From Acinetobacter sp. WCHA45 (lineage in GTDB: Bacteria; Pseudomonadota; Gammaproteobacteria; Pseudomonadales; Moraxellaceae), in assembly GCF_002165255.2 (NCBI RefSeq), contig NZ_CP028561.1, forward strand, positions 620,001 to 684,000: a DNA stretch of 64,000 bases, read 5' to 3'. The notes under the pieces are model-generated. The model did not search any database, was not told the DNA's origin, and saw only the letters and a program-made list of their open reading frames with translations. The position numbers were made by a program, and so were the translations under genes. Shown one piece after another: positions 56,759 to 64,000 of the stretch. The first letter of the stretch is position 1. Every line of letters starts with the position of its first letter.

Positions 56759-57092
56759 AATTACTGAGCAATTCAGTAAAATTAATAAAAATGGGCTTAC
56801 ATTGGTAAAAGTATTATTTTATGTGATTTATATCAATAAATTTTTGGTAAATAAACTAATTTTCAGATATTCGGTTAGCACAATTTCGTAAGCTTAACTC
56901 ATTGATCTTAAACATAAAGAATTTAAATTTTTAATCAAATATTTCCTTAAAATATTGTTTTTATCTTTCGATTGACTTAAAAAGCAATAAAATTGTTAGA
57001 CAATGATATAGAATTTATGCAGTGAGATCAGTTAAAACAAAAAAGCGCAAATAGCATTGGAATATGCGTATCACAAAGATAGCGAGGGGATC
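56759..57092. other. A/T-rich divergent promoter region
   Basis: The 334 bases lie between the GTPase pair and the GntR-type gene. No gene is evident. The region includes a CRP/FNR-like half-site near 56822-56837, a TTGACT at 56972-56977 and the palindrome at 56992-57004. Confidence 0.5.
56992..57004. promoter_or_regulatory. Candidate GntR/FadR-type operator
   Basis: ATTGT-TAG-ACAAT is a perfect 5-bp palindrome that includes TNGT-N3-ACNA, the form used by FadR/FCD-type GntR regulators. It lies just 3' of a TTGACT and 89 bases upstream of the GntR-type gene at 57093, so autoregulation is likely. Confidence 0.5.
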
Positions 57093-57788
57093 ATGAATCT
57101 CGAAGAGGCTGATAGTCTTTCTGAACAGATTGCAAAATATATTAGTGAACAAATTATTAGTGGTGAGCTGGTTGAGGGAGAGCGTATTCAAGAGCTACGT
57201 ATTGCGAAAGAATTAGATGTGAGTCGAGGTTCTGTTCGTGAAGCCTTGCTACTACTAGAACGTACTTATTTAATTGAAATTTTCCCAAGACGTGGTGCAA
57301 TTGTTTCTGAAATGTCAGCTCAACAAGTCAAAGCTTTGTTTGATACCAATGTCATGGTACTTGGGCATATTGTGCAACGAATTAGTGAGACTTGGAGAGT
57401 TAACGAGGCTGAACAGCTACAGACCTTATTAGATCAACTGGTTGAATTTGTACGTGCTGGGGATATTGAAAAATTCTACGATTCGATTTTTAAATATTTA
57501 GCAGATCAGCATGATATGGTGGCCAATCCCTATTTAATGCAATTTTATAAAGAACTGTTGCCTTCGTTACGTCGTAGCTACTTTTTAACTTTAAATACTT
57601 CACGTCGTGAATTACAGGAATCTTTTACCCTGTTTAAGTTAGTGATTGATGCTATTTTGATCCGAAAATCACAACAAGCCGCTTTATTTATGGAAGATTT
57701 TTGTCGACACTTACGTAACCTTGTGTTGGAATCTCTGACACGTATGAAACAGATTGAATTGGCTTGGGCGAGACGCTCACGCCGCTAG
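57093..57788 (+). CDS. GntR-family regulator with FCD-like C-terminus
   Basis: The 231-residue protein has a winged helix (IISGELVEGERIQELRIAKE through DVSRGSVREALLLLE and FPRRGAIVSE) followed by an all-helical C-terminal domain with FDTNVMVLGHIVQR and HLRNLVLE. The ATG at 57093 has GAGGGG 5 bases upstream; an ATG 36 bases earlier is in frame but has no ribosome site. The stop is 10 bases before smc, so co-transcription is likely. The ligand is unknown. Confidence 0.85.
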   Translation: MNLEEADSLSEQIAKYISEQIISGELVEGERIQELRIAKELDVSRGSVREALLLLERTYLIEIFPRRGAIVSEMSAQQVKALFDTNVMVLGHIVQRISETWRVNEAEQLQTLLDQLVEFVRAGDIEKFYDSIFKYLADQHDMVANPYLMQFYKELLPSLRRSYFLTLNTSRRELQESFTLFKLVIDAILIRKSQQAALFMEDFCRHLRNLVLESLTRMKQIELAWARRSRR

Positions 57789-57798
57789 TTAGGGCAGT

Positions 57799-60700
57799 AT
57801 GCGTTTAAGCAGTTTAAAACTTTCAGGCTTTAAATCTTTTGCCGATAGTACTACATTACATTTCAAAGCAAACCGTACTGCGGTGGTTGGACCGAACGGT
57901 TGCGGTAAATCAAATGTCATCGATGCTATTCGTTGGGTGATGGGTGAATCCAATGCACGTCAGTTGCGCGGCGGTAGTATGCAGGATGTCATTTTTACCG
58001 GGACAGCCAAACGTAAACCTGTCGGGGTTGCCAGTGTCGAACTCCGTTTTGATAATACTTATGGCAAATTAGGCGGTGCTTATAATGCTTATAGCGAGCT
58101 GGCCGTCCGTCGCCAAGTTACACGTGAAGGTAAGTCTGAATATTTCTTAAATGGTACGCGTTGTCGTCGTCGTGATATTACCGATATTTTCTTGGGAACA
58201 GGTTTAGGTCCACGTTCTTATGCAGTAATTGAGCAGGGCATGATTAACCGTCTTGTCGATGCTAAACCAGAAGAAATGCGAGTGTTTATTGAAGAAGCTG
58301 CTGGCGTATCTCGCTATCAAGCACGTCGTCGTGAGACTTTGCAGCATTTAGAACATACTGAGCAAAACTTAGCGCGTTTAGAAGATATAGCGGCTGAATT
58401 AAAATCCCAACTTAGAAGTTTAAAGCGCCAGTCTGAAGCCGCAATTCAATATAAGACCCTAGAAGGGCAGATTCGAACTTTAAAAATTGAAATCCTTTCG
58501 TTCCAAGCGAATCAGAGTCAGAAATTACAGCAAGAATATACTGTTGAAATGACGGCACTGGGCGAAAATTTTAAACTGGTTCGTTCTGAATCTCAAACCA
58601 TTGAACATGATCTTGAAGCCACCAGTGCTTTATTTCAGCGTTTAATTCAGCAGTCTTCGCCTCTGCAGCATGAATGGCAACAGGCTGAGAAAAAGCTATC
58701 TGAATTAAAAATGACCTTGGAACAAAAACAGAGTTTATTCCAGCAAAACAGCAGTAGTTTGGTTCAACTTGAACAGCAAAAATTACAAACCAAAGAGCGT
58801 TTACAATTATCAGAGTTACAGGTCGAAACTTTAACAACTCAATTTGATGAGCAAAACGAAAGCTTACTTGCTTTAGAACAGCAGACACAAACGGCTGAGC
58901 AAAATTTTAGCGATGTTCAAGCACAACATAAGCAAGCACAACAGCAATTTGAACAACTGAAAATCCAAGTCGATCAGCAACAACAAAAAAAATTGCAGAT
59001 GGCAGCGCAAATTGAGCAGTTGGGTAAGAATGTGCTACGGATTGAGCAGCAAAAGCAGACCTTGCAAACACAAACCACTCAGATTCGTGCTCAGGTTCAG
59101 GATGATGAACAGGCGCAGTTAGAACAATTGCAGCAGCAACTGCAACAGGAAATTATTGCGTTAGAAACTGCGATTGAACAATTACAGCAGGATGTTCAGA
59201 CTAAGCAAGATCAACAACAGTCGAACAAAATAGATCTGCAAAGCCTGAAAACTGAAATTCAGGTTTTATTGGCTGAACAAAAAAACCTGAATCAGCTTGT
59301 CGCAAAGCAAAGCCCGAAGCAGGATCAACATGCAGTTCGATTGATGCAAAGCCTACGTTTAAGCACTCAAGCTAAAACGCATGCAAGCATTATTGAGAAG
59401 TTCTTAGCCAAATGGTTACAAGCGCAGTTGATTGAGAATGAGCAAGCCTTTCAAGAAGGTATCGCACGACAGTTAAAATCATCACAACAGCAGCCTGTTC
59501 AAATTGCAGAGCTGACTTGTTTAAGTGAATGGATTGAAGCCCCGCAGTCTTCATTATGGGCAAATGTTGCTGTGGCTGAGAATCTGTCAATCGCCTTAGC
59601 GCATCAAGCAGAACTCCAACAGACACAGTCGATTTTAACGCTGGATGGTTATCATGTCGGCGCAGACTGGGTGATTGCGCTGCATTACGATGAAGACAGT
59701 CAAACTGCGCAGGGTATGCTCAGTCATCAGGTGCGTTTAGAGGAAATTGAACAGCAACTGGTACAGAAGCAACCGCAACTGCTTGATCTGGAACATCAGT
59801 TTTCGCAACAGCAACAGGCTTTACAACAGCAGCAACAGCGCTTGCAGCAACAACAACAAAACCTGAAGCAAAAGCAAAAAGAACTGCAACAACTGGATGT
59901 ACAAATTGCCAAACTGCAAAGTACCGGACAGGCTTTTGTGCTGCAACAGCAGCAACTGGCAGAGCAACTGAAACAACTGGATGTGCAACTTGAAGAAGAT
60001 GCCATGCAGCGTGATGATCTGGAAATTGATTTACATGCATTGGCACTCAAACTCGAAGCAGTATTGCCAAATTATAAAACCTTGCAGTTTCAGGTGGAAA
60101 ACTTGAATGAGCAGTTGGATGAGCAACAACAGCAGTTGACTCAACAACAACAGCAACGTGAGGCTTTACGCCGCCAGACCTCGCAAGCCAATCAGCAAAT
60201 TGAGTTATTGGAAAAAGATATCTCGTTCCTGAAAACACAATACCGTCAAATCATCGAACAAATTGAGCAGGCCAAGAAGTTTGTTGATCCGATTCAGCTT
60301 GAGCTGCCGAACTTGGAGTCTGAATTTCACGAGCAATTCCAGCAAACAGAAAAGCTACAGAAAACATGGAATGAATGGCAGCTTGAACTCAATCAAGTAC
60401 AAGAGAAACAGCAACAACTCACAGAACAACGTCATCAAGCTCAACAGAAAGACGAGCAGGTGCGTGAGCAGTTGGAACAAAAGCGTTTAGCATGGCAGGC
60501 AGCAAAATCAGATCGTGAACATTATCTGGAACAGCTGAAAGAATTAAATGCGGAAGCTTTATCTGATCTGTCGATAGAAATGAAAGATCATCAGCAAAAA
60601 CTGGAAAAAGCGCAGCAGCAATTCGAAAAAATTGGTGCAGTGAATTTGGCTGCTTCACAAGAATACGAAGAAGTTTCACAGCGTTTTGATGAGCTGAGTC

Positions 60701-61248
60701 ATCAGATGCAGGATCTACAAAATACGGTTGATCAGCTTAAAGACGCGATGAAAAGTATTGATCAGGAAACGCGTAAGTTGTTTATGACCACTTTTGATCA
60801 GGTCAATCAAGAGTTACAACTGCTATTTCCAAAGGTATTTGGTGGTGGTGAAGCGACTTTAAGCCTTGAAGATGATTGGCAGTCTGGGGTGAAGTTGATG
60901 GCACGTCCACCTGGCAAACGTAATAGTTCTTTGGCACTATTATCTGGTGGTGAAAAGACCTTAACTGCTCTGGCTTTAGTATTTGCGATCTTTAGGTTAA
61001 ATCCAGCACCTTTCTGTGTATTAGATGAAGTTGATGCACCACTTGATGATGCCAACGTACAGCGGTATTGTAATTTGGTAAAAGAGCTTTCTGAACAGGT
61101 ACAATTCATTTACATTACACATAATAAATTGGCGATGACAATGGCAACTGATTTATTGGGAGTGACCATGCCAGAGCCAGGTACATCAAAATTAGTGACT
61201 GTCGATTTAGAACAGGCAAAAGAATACGGGTTAGTTGCGGAGTCCTAA
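57799..61248 (+). CDS. smc: Chromosome segregation protein SMC
   Basis: The 1149-residue ATPase of the bacterial condensin has Walker A GPNGCGKSN (32-40), the R-loop AAGVSRYQARRRETL, long Gln-rich coiled coils, a short hinge (about 515-650), and the C-terminal signature LSGGEKTLTALAL (from 1048) with Walker B FCVLDEVDAPLDD. The coiled coil is exceptionally rich in Q-Q-Q runs. No scpA or scpB is in the window. Confidence 0.96.
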   Translation: MRLSSLKLSGFKSFADSTTLHFKANRTAVVGPNGCGKSNVIDAIRWVMGESNARQLRGGSMQDVIFTGTAKRKPVGVASVELRFDNTYGKLGGAYNAYSELAVRRQVTREGKSEYFLNGTRCRRRDITDIFLGTGLGPRSYAVIEQGMINRLVDAKPEEMRVFIEEAAGVSRYQARRRETLQHLEHTEQNLARLEDIAAELKSQLRSLKRQSEAAIQYKTLEGQIRTLKIEILSFQANQSQKLQQEYTVEMTALGENFKLVRSESQTIEHDLEATSALFQRLIQQSSPLQHEWQQAEKKLSELKMTLEQKQSLFQQNSSSLVQLEQQKLQTKERLQLSELQVETLTTQFDEQNESLLALEQQTQTAEQNFSDVQAQHKQAQQQFEQLKIQVDQQQQKKLQMAAQIEQLGKNVLRIEQQKQTLQTQTTQIRAQVQDDEQAQLEQLQQQLQQEIIALETAIEQLQQDVQTKQDQQQSNKIDLQSLKTEIQVLLAEQKNLNQLVAKQSPKQDQHAVRLMQSLRLSTQAKTHASIIEKFLAKWLQAQLIENEQAFQEGIARQLKSSQQQPVQIAELTCLSEWIEAPQSSLWANVAVAENLSIALAHQAELQQTQSILTLDGYHVGADWVIALHYDEDSQTAQGMLSHQVRLEEIEQQLVQKQPQLLDLEHQFSQQQQALQQQQQRLQQQQQNLKQKQKELQQLDVQIAKLQSTGQAFVLQQQQLAEQLKQLDVQLEEDAMQRDDLEIDLHALALKLEAVLPNYKTLQFQVENLNEQLDEQQQQLTQQQQQREALRRQTSQANQQIELLEKDISFLKTQYRQIIEQIEQAKKFVDPIQLELPNLESEFHEQFQQTEKLQKTWNEWQLELNQVQEKQQQLTEQRHQAQQKDEQVREQLEQKRLAWQAAKSDREHYLEQLKELNAEALSDLSIEMKDHQQKLEKAQQQFEKIGAVNLAASQEYEEVSQRFDELSHQMQDLQNTVDQLKDAMKSIDQETRKLFMTTFDQVNQELQLLFPKVFGGGEATLSLEDDWQSGVKLMARPPGKRNSSLALLSGGEKTLTALALVFAIFRLNPAPFCVLDEVDAPLDDANVQRYCNLVKELSEQVQFIYITHNKLAMTMATDLLGVTMPEPGTSKLVTVDLEQAKEYGLVAES

Positions 61249-61249
61249 T

Positions 61250-62239
61250 ATGGAAATGAATACAATAATAGGCATTGTTATTGCCGTTGTGATTATGCTC
61301 GTTGGTTTGATAATGATTTTAAGAAAACCAAAACCAGTTGAGCCTTCACTAGAAGCAGATTTGCACATTAATCCTGAAAGTAATCAGCCTGTGATTCCAC
61401 GTCATGTGAGAGATCAACTTCTACAAAGCAATGTCGCCGCTACAGTTGAACGCGTTGAACCAAGTTTTAACACAGCACCGATTGAAGCAAAAGCGTCAGT
61501 TGAAACAACTGCTGCAGAAAATATTGTAAAAGCGAGTGAAACTGATGTTGTGATTGAACCTGAGCCAGTCGTTGAGTCCACTACGAGTGCAAATAAACTA
61601 GAGACAATTCTTGAATCGCAGTCTCAAGACGAAGTTGAAGCGCTTTTAGCAACGCCAGAAAAAGCTGAGGATGAGAAAGCTGAAACAGAGCTTAGCTTAA
61701 ACCCAAATATTGCAACTGTTGAAATTGAAGAATTTGATGGTGAAAGCAATATTCTGGATGTGCATCTGCATGAGCAGCAACGCTGTGATGATGAAAGTGC
61801 ATTGGCGACTGCTGAACAGATCATTGCCCTTAATGTTTATCCAAACCCACGCCGTGCTTTGTCTGGTGATAAAGCTCTCAAAGTATTGTTGAAATACGGT
61901 CTGCGTTTTGGAGAGATGTCTTGCTTCCATCGTTATGAAAATACCGATGAGCCAAGCCCATTAATGTTCTCTGTATTACGTGTCACAGATAATGGACCTG
62001 CTGGTTTTGATTTGGAAAGTTTGTCGGGAGAACAAGTACAGGGATTAGCGTTCTTTCTTGCCTTACCAAATAGTAAAGCTGTAACAGGTTATGACATGAT
62101 GACCAGTATCGCAGGCTTAATTGCGCGTGAGATTGATGGTAAGGTCTATGATGAAAACAATCTTGAATTCACGCCGCAGTTGAAGGAACATTGGCGTCAT
62201 CATGTGATTGATTATCGTCCAAATCAAGCAACCGTCTAA
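61250..62239 (+). CDS. zipA: Cell division protein ZipA
   Basis: The 329-residue protein has an N-terminal membrane anchor (IIGIVIAVVIMLVGLIMIL), a basic patch, an acidic Glu/Ala-rich linker, and a C-terminal FtsZ-binding domain (about 185-320: IALNVYPNPRRALSGDKALK, FGEMSCFHR, FDLESLSGEQVQGLAFFLAL). The chosen ATG is one base after the smc stop, with GGAG in the smc tail; the gene is likely co-transcribed with smc. Confidence 0.94.
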   Translation: MEMNTIIGIVIAVVIMLVGLIMILRKPKPVEPSLEADLHINPESNQPVIPRHVRDQLLQSNVAATVERVEPSFNTAPIEAKASVETTAAENIVKASETDVVIEPEPVVESTTSANKLETILESQSQDEVEALLATPEKAEDEKAETELSLNPNIATVEIEEFDGESNILDVHLHEQQRCDDESALATAEQIIALNVYPNPRRALSGDKALKVLLKYGLRFGEMSCFHRYENTDEPSPLMFSVLRVTDNGPAGFDLESLSGEQVQGLAFFLALPNSKAVTGYDMMTSIAGLIAREIDGKVYDENNLEFTPQLKEHWRHHVIDYRPNQATV

Positions 62240-62272
62240 TGAATCTTTTATAATAAATTTAATGAAAGACAT

Positions 62273-62293
62273 AGGGCGGTTTTCCGCCCTTTT
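62273..62293 (+). terminator. Intrinsic terminator after zipA
   Basis: AGGGCGG and CCGCCCT form the stem around a TTTT loop, followed by TTTT. ligA follows 17 bases later, so ligA must have its own promoter or rely on read-through. Confidence 0.8.
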
Positions 62294-62309
62294 ATATGGT
62301 GAAATTTAA

Positions 62310-64000
<1,691 letters not shown>

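Noticed and set aside
59796..60050. Minus-strand Cys/Ser-rich frame inside smc
   Set aside because: A shadow of the CAG/CAA glutamine repeats of the SMC coiled coil read in reverse; no independent support.

Overview
The window looks like a chromosomal segment of an Acinetobacter-type gammaproteobacterium. The evidence is the low-GC, A/T-rich coding, the gene orders nuo–upp, finR–fpr, metG/apbC/dcd and smc–zipA–ligA, a BirA without its usual N-terminal DNA-binding domain, an IS4-family remnant whose end resembles ISAba1, and a cluster of secreted proteins resembling the Acinetobacter Fil/DUF6160 group. I identify the genus from protein recognition only; the species is not determined. I saw no rRNA, tRNA or CRISPR array.

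Layout. Positions 1-12042 hold the distal part of the complex I operon (end of nuoCD, then nuoE to nuoN), tightly packed with several start/stop overlaps and closed by a strong terminator. upp follows, then two tandem cold-shock-domain genes, one of them fused to a membrane anchor and an Excalibur domain. A divergent regulator/reductase pair (FinR-like LysR and Fpr) comes next, then a conserved unknown gene and a multi-helix MscS-type channel gene flanked by two small single-helix proteins. A YhiN-type flavoprotein and a 1370-residue secreted multi-domain surface protein follow. Positions 24.5-29.3 kb contain a PLP enzyme and then a gene graveyard: the tail of an EmrA/HlyD-type gene, a truncated IS4 element, an orphan membrane protein, a broken C39 peptidase gene and an IS1-family element, ending at an oleate hydratase gene.

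Positions 29.6-39.7 kb hold two LysE/RhtB exporters, a secreted metallo-beta-lactamase-fold hydrolase, a lipoprotein, metG, an acetyltransferase, a LEA-like helical repeat protein, apbC, a DUF2062 membrane protein and dcd. Positions 40.0-48.8 kb carry five consecutive secreted proteins that share a short motif just after the signal peptide. They appear to form one transcription unit behind a leader containing a 10-bp perfect inverted repeat. This cluster is the most interesting part of the window.

The last third is mostly housekeeping: dusC, an orphan gene with an S1-like tail, a YpjD/CcsA-like membrane protein divergent from ffh, then birA–coaX, a TauE/SafE exporter, a two-gene unit of a small Ras-like GTPase and an unknown partner, and finally a GntR/FCD regulator directly ahead of smc, zipA and ligA (ligA runs off the end). 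Many gene ends are marked by clear intrinsic terminators. At several convergent junctions the hairpin is built partly from the last codons of a gene.
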